Below are positions 28,185 through 41,606 of a stretch of 64,000 bases of DNA, piece after piece. The notes below the pieces were generated by a model, which worked only from the letters and a program-made list of their open reading frames with translations, searched no databases and had not been told where the DNA came from. The stretch lies in NCBI GenBank assembly GCA_008360975.2, contig CM039182.1, positions 106,878,443-106,942,442 on the forward strand, written 5' to 3'. How positions within the stretch are numbered: the stretch's first letter is position 1; each line of letters starts with the position of its first letter. This DNA comes from Lichenostomus cassidix. Its lineage: Eukaryota > Chordata > Aves > Passeriformes > Meliphagidae. A program made the position numbers and the translations under genes.

Positions 28185-31100
28185 TTAAACTACCATCCTC
28201 AGCCTTCTCCACAAAAAAAACCCGAAAATCTGTCTTCTCTGAGTATTTCCACTCCAAGCCTCAGCTGAGGAGGATTTCCCCATTTTTCCTACTTCTTTAT
28301 CTTTACAAAGACTATTTTAGACAAATACGTAAAAAGACTTTATTGTGAGGGTTTTTTTACATTGTGTCTTCTGGGTGAAACAGAGCATTGCTTTTTGAAA
28401 AGACTTATTTTTCTTCTCTAAAGGCTATTCTACTTCAGATAGTTTCTGGAAGCTTATCCTATAACTAGACCCTTCTTAAATACAGAGATCAGCTTTGATA
28501 CTTACTTTTGATTATTTTTTGAAATGCACTTTTAAAAAACATATCTCAAGTCTCCCAAGACTCTGAAGATAGTTATTGTGCCTTGATTCCCAGTGCAAGG
28601 GTGGAGCACAGGTCTGATCTCGCTGGACAGAGATTAGCCTTGCTTGGTAGAAGTGGTAGCACACTGTGCCTCAGCAAACCCACTGTCCTCTGTCCTGTGG
28701 CACACAAATGCCACCATGCCCATGGGAAGGAAGCAAGGCCTCTCAAGTACGTGGGGCTCTGTTCAGAGCTCTCTGATCCCAAAGCTTTCCTTCCCACATG
28801 CACAACACAAAGGTTTCTAGGTCAGCTCTTCGTACTCACAGGACACAAGCTACCTTGATCAATGATGCAAAGCCAAGCAGTATGACAAACAGTGACAAAT
28901 TACAAGATTTATGGAGAAAATATTTCAGTTAAGGCAACCCACTGACCTCCAAGTAGCCTTACACTTATTTTAGCTGGATGCTTTTAATCCACATGCTGCT
29001 CTCCTGTATGCAATGATGAAACATTTTTAGGAGCAAAGGCTCACCATGGGAGATGAAAAACTGGACTAGGTGTCAGCAACTGGTATTGCTTACCGAGCTT
29101 TCCAACAGCATTGAACAAAAGACAAAGGCTGCATAATGTATTACATAAAATCAAGGGGTATTTTTGGTTTTTTTTTTTTTTAAATCAAAGGCTTTAGTAC
29201 ATAGCAGAGTTATTGCATTATTGAAAAGACCATTCCTATCTCAACAGTTTAATTGGCAAGTTTTCAGGCTTAATTGCTCTGAACTATGAACACTGCTTTG
29301 CATTTTTTACATCATTCCTAGCATCCTGCTCTAAAAATCCTGCTCATCCAAGGTTGTGCTTACTGTCTAAGTCAGTATCATATCACTTTAAAAGAGCTTC
29401 CAAATACTCCAAACCACAGTTTTTGAAAGTTAGGGATGAGAAATTTTAAGTATAAGGACAGAGAGATGGAGAAAGCACTCAGTAAAGGCTCCGCGTGAGC
29501 AGAGTGGCTGAGCAAACAGACAGACCCTTTTGGCCAGTGCCAAACTCTTGCAGCCAAGCTCTCCTACAGCAAGTGCTCCACCTCCAAATCACCTATAAAC
29601 CTTTGGCATTTCTGGTGACACAAGACAGGATGTGGGCTCTTGCTCCCTATGATGTCAGTGACTAGAAAGTGAGAGGATTCCTGAAAAGAAGTGTGATGCT
29701 CCCTGTAGTTCTGGGCAGTTCCTATACTAGAATCAGCTCACAAGATGCTCTGCTTTCCAGAACTGGCACCATTCATCTTTGGTATTAACCACCAATTTCT
29801 AGAAAACAAAATTCACTTCAGGCTTTGAATGCAGCTTCTGTACTAGCAGCAAATGATAAAATTTTACAGTTTTCTGCTGCTTCAAGAACGTGAAGTAGAA
29901 AAAACCCAAACCAATTCACCTAATGAGAGCTGAGCCTATATAATTTAATTACTATTGAGGTACTGAATTTATCATTTGAGAAAAACAGAGGTCCCTTGTT
30001 TTCACATCTATGGCAGTTTGACAGAGGTACAAAAAAGTTACAGAAATAATGTCTAACTACCAATCTTAATGGTAAGTGTACAGGAAACTACAGATCTCCA
30101 TGTTTTATCACGTCATGGATTTCCCAACTTGTGACTTGGAACAGAAGAAAAACCCATGGTGAACTCATTCAAATAATTTTCTTTCTTCTTGTGTTCTCAC
30201 CCTTCCTCACTCAGAATACTTGCAGAAAGATTGAGATGCACATTAACTGTCATGAGCTATTTACTGATCTCTGCCTAACAGGTGCACTGTTGCAAGTGTA
30301 TTAGAATTGCTTCTTGCAAAATGCAATATTCATATTCAGTACCTTGCATAGCGTTCCAGAAAAGCTGAACATCACCAAGTTCCTAATACTCCTTAAAATT
30401 GCTATTTTTTAAATATTACAGTCTACTTCTAAAGTTCTGCACCATGAAAAGTATTCACCCATGCAAGGCAGGCAGTCATTGAATTCAGATGAGGAAATCA
30501 TTCTGTACTGCATCTGTCTAAATACTGCAGATTTATTTTCACAACGTTCTCATAAGAGCACAAAATATTTCAGATGTACAAGAAAAATAATAAAAAAGAC
30601 TTCTTCATTGAATTTTTTGACTCAACAATGAAAGATCCCCCCTTCCCCCTTAAAGCCTGCTTAGAAAAATTTAAATTATTGGCAAAGCCACAGTGTATTG
30701 CATTGAAAAGCCCCCTTTGGCCACAGCTGTCAGTTTTCACTTTTAGAATCAGGATCTGCCCATGGGCACACAAATAGCTTGTAGCTCATAGGCTCATTAC
30801 AAGTCAAGGGCAAATAAAAAAATAATCCATGTACACCAGTAGGAAACACTAATGTAACTTTGGATGTTTGGATTATACAACTGCACATCAGTATTCTAAT
30901 TAAAAAGAAAAGGTACTAACAAACATCCAATTTTAAGGGAAAACATGTCATAAGACAAAGCAACAGAAGTCCTGACCACTGGGTCAGATTAAAATAAAAT
31001 CAGGTATCAAAAAATCTTTATCTGAAGAAGCACACCTATGTCATCCAATACATTATTTTTCATCACACACAACAGTCTCCAGATACACCCTTATTCCTAT

Positions 31101-34100
31101 TTGTCCTTGAACAGGAAACCAGAATCCCCACCATTCCCTGAAACATTTACGTAAGTTACATAAAAATAACTTGCAAATCTTCTCTAGAATGCAAGATCCA
31201 GAGCAGATTCTACAGAATTTCCCTTTTCCAACTGAGATCTTCCAAAATAAAAAGCAATCAAAGCCCCAAACCCCTAAATACTAGAAACTTACAAAATTTG
31301 TGGTTGATTTTGGACTAGCCAGATTTGCCTTGAATTTCAAGTATTCTCAAAAACTCCAGACCTAGTTTTCCTCTTTCTTAAACTACATACTTATGTAAAT
31401 CCACTCTTTTTGATGAATTACTTTTAAGCTGACCACTAATTTAAGAGGAGAGACAGACTGTGCTATTTAAAGAACTTTGTAGTAGATAGTTTACAAGGCT
31501 CCCTTTTTTTTTCCCCCCACCCTTAGTGGGAAGCTTTAAAATTGTTGTCCAAAACAAATCACAGTCTTCAGCTTAAAAGGAAACATTCCTGTTTTTTCAA
31601 CCCAAACTTAATCAAACTGATTATTACAAATCACAGAGAATGTGTCTCTTTATTTTTAACCCAAATTGCCACATTACATACACCTGGAACAAGACTTGAG
31701 CCTTAGCTGAAGAGCAGCAACCCCCTACCACCACAGGAATTTACTGCAGGAAGCATTGTAGACCATTTTCTGAGGACCACTTCAAAGGTCCCTGTGACCA
31801 AGAGCACCAAAAGAAGGGCTCTTTTGCATTCCCAGCACAGAATACTTCCATCCCCAGATACCTATCTTGACTCTTTTGCTAAGGACAGTGATAAGCAATA
31901 CCTGCCAGAAGGCCATGCACATCCCTGCGCTGCTCGAGTTCTTCTGCTGCTGCCCTGGTGTCAGCACATCTTTATTGATAATTCACAGGAGGCTTTGACC
32001 CTCAGAGGCAAAGCACAGACAGGCAGCCTGCGTCATCAGCCGTGCTGCAGGATGGCAGCCTCCAGCAGAGAGCCAGCATGGACATACCAAGGCAGCAGCA
32101 TCCTCTGGTACAGCAGGAGACTCCAGCAGAGATATCCCTCAAAGCTCTACACGTGGAAGAGGCTGAGGAACAAGAACGCCACTGAAGCCCCTGAAGCAGC
32201 CCTGGTAGACTGTCATGTTTTACATCACCCCAGGTGACTGAGGAGAGTTCAACAGGGATTGCATGCAAAAATGGCTCACAACTATGGTCGTCAGCTTTGC
32301 TTACTTCATTTTGTCTTTGAAGTAAGCCTGTGACTCCTCTTGTCTGAAAAGACTGACACTTGGTTTTGGGTTTACTGCTGGATTGTCGGTGTGGATGAAG
32401 AGAGAGACTGGACAGACTGAAGATATGCTGCACATTGTTCTCATATTTCACAGGGCTTGAGCTAATGGTGAAAATATCCATGATTTATACATTCATTAAA
32501 AAAAAGAAAAAGTAATCACAGTGAAAAGGTCATCTAATTTGCATACTAGATGCTCAAATCAACCACTCTGGTTCTGCAGATCTAAAAGGACAGCAAAGCA
32601 GTATGGTTGGCTGGTGAGAGATGAAGATCTCAGTGGAAAATGAGCAGTGTTTACAGACACAGCTAGGATACACTTCTGGTATGACAATTAAAATTATTTA
32701 GGCACAAGATCCTGCTAAAAGAGGTGGTCTTGCAGCCCACAGTCCCATATCCCTCGTCTCCCAGAAGCCACTGCAGTGCAGCTATGGGACAAGTTGATTC
32801 ATCCAGCTGATCCATAGGAATATAATTTCTCTTTCATGCCAGGGTAAGCCTGCCATTTGATCCCACCATTACCATTGATACATACGGAGGCTGCACGACC
32901 ACTGTACCTAGTACAAAAGCTGCGTTTGGACCTCGGGGAAGGGCTAGGAAGAGATGTGGGACTGCCCTCTCCCAGGGTAATTTACCCTTAGATCCCTTTG
33001 TTCTAATACAGGATGTGGGCCTTAGACCTGAGAAGTAAAACCTGCCTGAGCTCCTTTATCACCAGTGAAGGTGGACACTAGGTTGTCTTCTTCTCTGCAG
33101 TGTCACTCACATGAGGGAAGTTTACCATTCAGTCCTTCATCACAACACCTCTTTCCCCTCACACCCAGTCCAGGCCCCTTTGGTCTTACTACCATTTACA
33201 GAACGAAAAACAGACCAAGCTTTAATTTAGCCACCTCATCGACAGCAATGCAAATGCCTCTGCACCAAATCTCCCAATGCATTTTGGTCTGGGAGAGTGA
33301 GGCACAAGCAGGACTGCTATCAGCAAACTCTGTTTTAATGTGCATCTGTTTTATGTTTGCCTCTCACTAGCAAGATACGCTTCTCTATTTGGGAGCTGCT
33401 GATGCTGTTCAGCAATTCCTACATCTTCTAAATAAGGGAACTGTTACTCTTGAAATGAGGGAACTTGGGGCAATCAGTCTTCTAAACTGGCCTTCTATTC
33501 TTCCCAGCCATTTTCAATAACCCGCATGACAGAACCCTGTAAGTCTTTCAATCACAGAGATTTAACTTTTTTTTAAGAGACACAGATAGAGCCTGGAACC
33601 TGCAACATCCACCTCGGAGGGCTCTGAAGACCTGATGGTTCAAGACATAGAACCACTAAAAATTATGCAGCCTGTAGCAAATACCTTTTGCAAGATAAAC
33701 TCTCATTTTAATATTCACTATAGTGAGGAAAACGTGTTTTGAATGTTTAGTAGGATCATGAGTTGAAAATATGAGAAATACCATGTTCATCCACATGCTT
33801 TCAGAAAAGCTGCAAATAGACTGGGCACAAATGAGTATTAACCCCCCAATCACATTATCAGAATTAACTGGGTATGTTCTAAAACAACCTAAAACCACTT
33901 GTGTGTCCCATATTGAGTATTACAGACCTCACTGTCCCCTTGACATTTCCAGCTTTTTCTAAAAACTTGTTTAAAATTATAATTTTGTTAATAAAACATT
34001 TACCTTTTGTTGTTGGAAATATTAGCAAATTTAACATAAAGTATGTGATACAAAATGAGCAGTGTTCCTGACACAGTTTGCATTTATGGCACAAAGGTGA

Positions 34101-36308
34101 CCTTTTTCTCTCTCAGTTCATGGCATGAATTTAATTTATCCTGTTACAGATCTGTGCATGGCTAGCAAAAATTTTTAAATGGAAGACAGCAAGATTCATA
34201 CTAAAATAGTAATACGAAGACTTTAGAACTCTAGCACCAAACAAAAACAAATACCTATAAGCAAAAAAAAAACCCGCATTTTGACCTGCAGAGGCATTTT
34301 GACACTACCCATTATCTGGAAAATTCCCTGCATCATGAATATATGTGGTTGACAGATATTATTAAAACACTAGTGCAACACCTTGCCAAACTATTTATCT
34401 ATATCAATCTCTGAGCAGACAGCACTCCTCAAAAGCTTTTTCCAAGACCTTTTTTGGTTACCCTAAAAAACCTTTAGGTACCACTTGGAAGTTGATAGTC
34501 ACTTAGAGGAACAAATGTTTGGAGCGAGCTTCTTCCATTTTTTGATCTATGTCCTGCATGACAGAAGGGGCTTAAAAAATTAAGGAACTTTGAATACTAT
34601 TGTTGCGTTTGGTGAGGAACACACAACTGAATACTGTTAGGACTCAATAGCTTTTCTTTTTGTTTGAGATCAGCTGAAATATAAAAACCACGGACCCTGA
34701 GAGAGTGGCCACCTTAAGCCAGGCTTCATCACTGCTCCATGACCTGCCCAGCAGACAGAAGCAGCCAAGTTCTGCTGGGATATCTCTTGCAACATTGCAT
34801 CCTAAAGCCAGGTGCACCTGTGCTTTTGTAGGCTTTGCTTCCTTTAAACAGCAAACCCACTGAAGGCTAACAAAAATCTTTCATTTTAACCACACTACGT
34901 TGGCTTTTTGGCACACATCTGTAAATTACAGGGACTTTGTTCCACAAATTGGAAGGAGGAAATAACTTCCAGATCATTTGCAGCTGTAACAACTGATATA
35001 ATCACTTTCTCTGAGGGAAAAAAGATCCATTTTTATAAATAATGACACATATGATTCTTAAATAATTAATTGGCACACAGGCATAATGACAAGATTTTAA
35101 TTAAATGAGACTTGACATGGTCAGAAGTGTGGATAGTGACATACAGGGTAAGGATGAGAGGGATTTCTTTTGCTGTTAATTTGTATTTGAAGTTTCAGTG
35201 TGATACAGACTTCATTCTAGTTCTGGGAAACACACTGAATCAATTACAGGTAGGCAAAAACACCTCCAATACTTAAAACCACTAGATGTGCTATTTGCTC
35301 CAAGCTGTTAAAACTACTGGCATAACATATCTCAGATCTGCATAAATGCACTCCAAGAGCTTAAAATTCCACTCTGTTTCAGTGCTTCTCTCTTCTAGAC
35401 AGTCAGGAAAGTACTGTGATATTGACCTTCTCCATCTACCTTCATACACATGAACACTCCCTGCCCGCATGTGCTGCCCTAGTTTCCACTCATTTCAGCA
35501 GTATTTCTGCTCTTATGTAATAAGTACCTTTTCAACAGAGAGTTCAGAAGAAACCAAATCAACCAAAGCTCCTTTCACATAATCTACCAAGCAGTTATAA
35601 GTTACTGGCTACTGGATGCAGATGACAGACTGATCTGAACCTGTGACCTCCAAGGGACCTACACTCCCCCATTAACCATCCCCTGAGAACCATGTTGATC
35701 AATTTTTTATAAAAGCACACGCATGCACTAAAGCACTGTAAAAGGAAAATTGTGGTTATTTGAACAGAAAAGCACATACTGAACGTGAAAGTCAAAGACT
35801 TTCACTGATGTATTATTTCTATAGCGTAAAATGCATACTTGCTGCTTTACAGAAAACACTTAACACATGATTTTTTGTGGTTGGTTTTGTTTGGGGGTTT
35901 TTTCCCCTTGAAGAATTCAGATGATAATCAGCACTGAAAGCTAAATCTATGCAAACATTAATTGGATTTAATGAATGCACAGTGATAAGAATTTGATTTA
36001 GGGAAGTACATTCCAAAGGACTTTTAGCATAAAAGATGATGCTGAACAAACACTGTAACAGCTGATGGAAGTGTTGGTGGTTGACAAAACCACATACTTG
36101 ACCCACTGATACAATTTACACTTCTATCTGTCAGTAAACAATATGCTTACAAAGGGTAGCTAGTCAGATATCATTGTGTCAATGAGTGAGAGATGTTTTA
36201 TAGATTAGAAAATAAAGACATTAAAAAGACCCTGAAAACAAAATTTTAAATGTATGATCTTTGTTTACCTTTCCCAACAACAGTTCTTATGCACCAGCTT
36301 TCTTGTAT

Positions 36309-36520
36309 GGTTAGGAAGACATTCTTTACTGTGAGGGTGCTGAGGCCCTGGAACAGGCTGCCCAGAGAAGTTGTGAATGTCCCATCCCTGGATGTGTTCA
36401 AGGCCAGGCTGGATGGAGCTCTGAGCAACCTAGTCTAGTGAAAGGTGTCCCTGTCCATGGCAGGGGGGTTGAACTAGACAGTCGTTAAGTTACTTCCAAC
36501 CCAAACCACCCCATGGTTAT
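36309..36520 (+). mobile_element. CR1 LINE 3' fragment
   Basis: The + strand reads through typical CR1 3' sequence: 'gttaggaagacattctttac', 'ccctggaacaggctgccc', 'ttcaaggccaggctggatgg', 'gtccctgtccatggcagggg' and 'ttccaacccaaacca'. About 210 bases remain and the copy is 5'-truncated. The open frames across it on both strands are by-products of this repeat and not genes. Confidence 0.95.
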
Positions 36521-39500
36521 CCTTTATAGAAAACTAGTTGAGCCAGGTATTCAGTTCCAGTTTAAGAACCTTTACTACATGCAACTGAAAACCTTACAAC
36601 AGAAACACCACTAATATTTAATACATGCTGTTTCTGGAAGAAGGGTTGAAAATTAAATGGCTACATTGTACAGCAGTAATTTTAGTAGTGAACATAAATA
36701 TGATCCAAATCCATGAAAACTCAGTAGAGTAACCCAACTTCCACTGGTTCAGCTATGTATCAAATTGTAGGTGCACAACTAGTTGACAAAACCAGAAAGA
36801 AATGAAGACAGGAAAAATCCTCATACACACTCAGTATTATGTTACTAATGTTTAAAAGCCACTCACTTGTGGAAGAAAAGGAAGTTCTCTTTCCTCTTTT
36901 CATGTGCTTAAATTAAAATATTGACCTAATGTAACCAGTGAGCCACCTTTAATAAAAGCACCGTGCTGCAAACAACTAACAGCTCACCCTTTACCCACAC
37001 ATAATTTTGGTACAGGTATGCTAAATGCAGACACCAAAGTCTACTTACATAGATGTTTTGCTTGTATTTGATTGCCAGTTTACTTGTATTTGAATATCAA
37101 TTTGCAAGCTAATTAGAGAACATTGCTTAGCCCATTACAGAAAAATAGTGCTCCACCATTAACTGCAGTGCTATCTCACTAATTCCTTTAAAGACTGGCT
37201 TCAAACACCATCTTCATCTCCATTCAAAACAATTAGTGTACATTTATTTCGCATTTTAAACTGCAGCGAATCAAATTTTTAAACACTTTAACAGATTGCA
37301 CTGCTATTTTGATAGCTTTTATGTTACAAATTGTGCTTTTAGGGATTCTAACTTTCCTATTTAAGAGAATGTTAAACTGGAACTCACAGAGGGCCTTAAA
37401 TAATTCCTCCTCTCTACAACCTGAGAGGCATATGCCATTAACTTTCAAAACCAAACAAAATCTACTTCTTAAAAGGCAGCACAGTGCACAAGAAAGAGCT
37501 TGCTCCTGCAGGCAAGCAGACAAGATCATAATATTTGCCACTGCTCGCAGGTCTGCCAAAACACAGCAGACAGTAAAAAAGAAGGGGAAAAAAAAATGAA
37601 AATGGGCCAGTTTGAGCTCTGCAGGCAGCTCAGAGGAGGAGGAGATGCACCTGAGCCATGCTGTGCTGCTCCTCTGCCCAGAGCATCAGTGCCTACAGCA
37701 GGCAGGAGCTGCAGCCAGCAGGGTGAGGGATGGCAGCCGTGGGCAGCGCTGGGTGCCCTGGTTCTCCAGGATTATCTGCAGCCAGGCTGGCAGGTTAATG
37801 GGATTGCTCACTGTCATCTGCAACCCAGCTAAGAACCGGGGCACAATTCACTACTATGTCTGGGTAGAGCTGGGATGCAGCAGGCATCAAGGGCAGGGGA
37901 TGGCAGGACACTGATCTCAGCTGCCCAATCCTGGCATATATTAAAACTGCAGGAAGAAGGCTCCCAGCTGCACTGCAGAGAGAAAAGAGGGTGGAAAAAA
38001 CCTAACAGAGAATCTAACACTGTGGAGTTTCATTCAGTTATGACCTCCTTTTCTCTCATCAGCACTAACACTCCCCCCCTTCTCATTAATTTATCTCCTT
38101 TTCCACTGCAGGTCTCAGCAAGTCAACAACCAAGCTGACCCAGAAGAGAATCAGCCCACCACAAAAATGCAGGAACAGTTCTGTGACACATCATCTTGCT
38201 GATCAAACTCACTCATCCTGCAGCCACACCACTGAGGTACTTGTAACAATAGGAAAGATTTATATTTTGGGTATATCCTCTCCTAGCTTTACTTAAGGTT
38301 GGTGTTTTCATATGCACTTAAACTGCGAATCTATACACACAATGTCAGAAAAACATTGAAAAAATATTGCTGGTACCAAATCACCTGTAACAAGCAGCAG
38401 CAGTGAGTTTTGACACCACTCAATAGACACTGATGGACCCTTAGTGCTAAAATCCAGTGCTGCCTCCAACACAATGGATAAACCATGATGTGCAGCTGTA
38501 TGTAGGTACTTTGGCTAACCTCATGTTTGGCTGTAATATCAGTTTATCTTCAAAAGGCTCTTCCTTGTGCATGTTCTGATCTCAGCTGAATACTCAGATA
38601 ATTAAGTTTACGATTAGTATAAATTGAAAAAAAGTGGAAGATGTGGTACACCAAGTTGTCGTTTTGGTGCCAAGAAGGCCTGATGGTTTCTCCTAGAAAA
38701 GCTTCTCAGCACTGTGCTCACTTAATTCATGTTGGCGAGCTCCACTGGGTCCTCAGCATTTCCTTTAGGGTGGGTATCGGATGCCCATGACTAGCCCGAA
38801 CTGGATGTCATGAGGAAATCTGAAAATATTCCAAGATACTTTCCTTTTTTACCTTGGGTTGCTTCTGCCCTTGTCTTCCAGCTAATGCAAAATTTCTCTG
38901 CTCTTTCTAGGGTTCTGGAGAACCTGTGCTTTCCTTTCCCCCTTGAATGAAAGCAAGGTTCATATCTCCACCCATTCCAGCATCCTTATCACCTGGATTC
39001 TTCTGCCTGTGTCCTTTCCCCAGTCTGAGCTCCATTTTGCACTCCAGAGTTTCACCCAGTTTATCCCCCAACATTACCTTCCCTGCCCTCTGGAGGACAC
39101 ATCAACCAGCAAGGGCAGATGGAAAGGAGTAGAAAACCATCTGTGCTGTGTTAAATTGGAAAGATTTAAAGGGTACCAAAGGCCAGTTGCTCCTTCTACA
39201 GTCCAATTAGAAGATAATAGCAAGTCCAGTAAATTTCCTTTCCAGACAAAATCCAACTCTGTTCCTTTGCACCTTCCTTCTGCTCCTTCTTTCTCCTGAG
39301 TTTAGCAAGGCTGGCTCTGATGCCTAGGACATTGTCGAGGTTTGGAAGTGAACTCTTCCGAAAGTTACTATTTCCAGAATAAAAAAATGCCCTCACATTG
39401 AGTGTCCCAAGTTCAACTAAAAGCAATGAATCTGCCTCACTGCATTCAACCAAAATCAGAGCAGTTCAAACTGTACTTGGACTTGTTGACTGACATCCAA

Positions 39501-41575
39501 ATCTTCAATGCAGTAGTATTTGATTTAATGTGGTCTTTAAGTGTTTAAATACTAGAGGAATTTTTCTGTATTTAGTATGGTAATGTTTTGCAGTAAAGGA
39601 TATTTTCCTGTACTATCAGTTCAGTAGGATGCTCTCGCAAATTTGTCTTCCAGATTGTTAGAAAAGTGACAACAACAGAAGATGTATTGCAGTCTTAAGT
39701 GACAATTTGAATGCCTAATTATAAATACCATTTTCTCACATTATGTATGCTACCATACATGGCCTCACCTGAGTGTCTGTTCCATGTATTCCATATACTT
39801 ATGTACCACACAATTTTTTTTTTCCATGCAGCTCTTGCACGCAACAGCAACTTTTCTTCTATAACTAAAAAAATTACCCACATCTAAGGGCACTTTTGCC
39901 TCCTGGGAAGGTTTTCTGCTCAGCTTTGCATCCACCATTCCTCCCAGCCTCCCCTAGAGCACTGGTCAGCGTTGAAGAATGATCTAACTATAAGGATTCC
40001 AGGAGAAATAATGGCCCCTCGGGAATCAAAGCCAGATGGCATTGTTTAAAATTGAACTAAGGCTACACTAAATGGTGTTAGTAAGAGTATAATGCTAGAC
40101 CCAGCTTCAGAGGGCAGAAACAAACATCCCCTTTGCCATCCTTCATTGAGCCCTGCTCAGAGCTTACTGAGGCAGCTAACAATTCTGCTGTCATAATTCA
40201 GATTTCTGCACACAGAAAGGACATTACATTTGAGACCCTCACAAGTAACCAGCTGAATATAGGAAAAGGGAATGAGTACTAATTAATTCAGTGCATTCCA
40301 AGTAAATGCACCATAGAAAGAAATTACTATCTGAACTGGACTAATTAACTAAGATAGTAATTTATAGATCCCAGAACACTGTAACCATTCACGATTTCTG
40401 CCATTTCTCTGTACATGTATTTTTCTCTTTATCAAGATGTAGTTTTAAGAGTCTACATGAGAAACAGAAACAGTGCTCCTTTTCCAGGGAATAAGGGAGA
40501 ATCGTATTTTTTCTTTGGGAAAAGTAGACAGAAGTGTTCATTTAGGATTTAGCTAAAAATGTATTTCCACCTGTAATAGACATATTCCATAAAAAGTAAA
40601 AAAATTGTTTAGTACATGGTTATAAGGTTTTTTAAAAATTCCTCCTTATCTAGAACTCAAGTGATAAATTCTTTGATACTGGATACACAATTTGATTCAC
40701 ATACTACATACAATTCCATGATATCTTTACAGTCCACCAAGGGATAACAGAATTATGTTTCGGAAATATTAGTCCTTTGTACACATCCATAAAATCACTC
40801 TATTTTGTTGTTTATGCTTATTCTCTGTTTATATGTATGGAACATTCAACATACAAGCTTGAAATGAGAAGATACCAACTTTAATCAGTAGTTTAATACT
40901 CAAAAGTAAAATCAGGTATCACATACAAGTCAGACAAAAAGGAGTCACCATTCAAATAGATCTATTACCACAGTTCATCAAGGTGAGGATGTGCTATATA
41001 TACTCTAGGATATATTCTACTTTAAGTAGTTGGTAAAAGGGAATAATGAAATGACATCTCAAAAAAAGCAATCTCTTGCTTCAGCAAAAGCAAGTTCTAA
41101 TTTTAAGGGGATGAGTATCTAAGAATACATTAACAGCTTGGTACGTGAATAGACAACTGGCAGCATAAAACAGGTAGTGTGCTAGTGTAGTGAAAGCAAA
41201 CAGAAGCAGCTCTTCTAATCCAGGATGGTGAGCTCAAAACTGACCCTGGAGAATTTAGGATGCTGTGGGGTATGGAAAGAGTACAAACAGGAAAGCTGTT
41301 TGAGAAAAGAAGACAAAAAGGATTAAAAATGCAAGAAACAGAGAACTGGAATGCAACTGTAACATACAATAAAAAAAACAAGGCACAGCATCACCAAGTA
41401 AGAGCAGCAAAATTTACTCTGCTTCCCACAGAAGACGACAAAACTAAACCTACAAAATGTTAAGCAGAACTGAGGGGAAAAAATACATTACCAACAGAAG
41501 TTTCTGGAAAACAAGAATTCTCACTCCCACTAAGGCTTAAAAGAGTAACTAGAAGGATGGTAGGTTGTGAGGTTT

Positions 41576-41606
<31 letters not shown>

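Larger units (their letters stand above)
20138..36308. other. Intron 2 segment without genes
   Basis: AT-rich intron. It contains a T run at about 24592-24613, a polypurine tract near 28143-28184 and a small CpG-bearing inverted repeat at 26361-26393. A slightly GC-rich patch at 31.9-32.3 kb has overlapping open frames on both strands (147 codons plus, 159 minus). I recognise no protein, RNA gene or transposon in these. Confidence 0.6.

Noticed and set aside
37201..37240. Possible CDH2 exon 3 fragment (minus-strand GDEDGV-like reading)
   Set aside because: The frame meets a TGA at once, and flanking residues do not resemble the N-cadherin propeptide.
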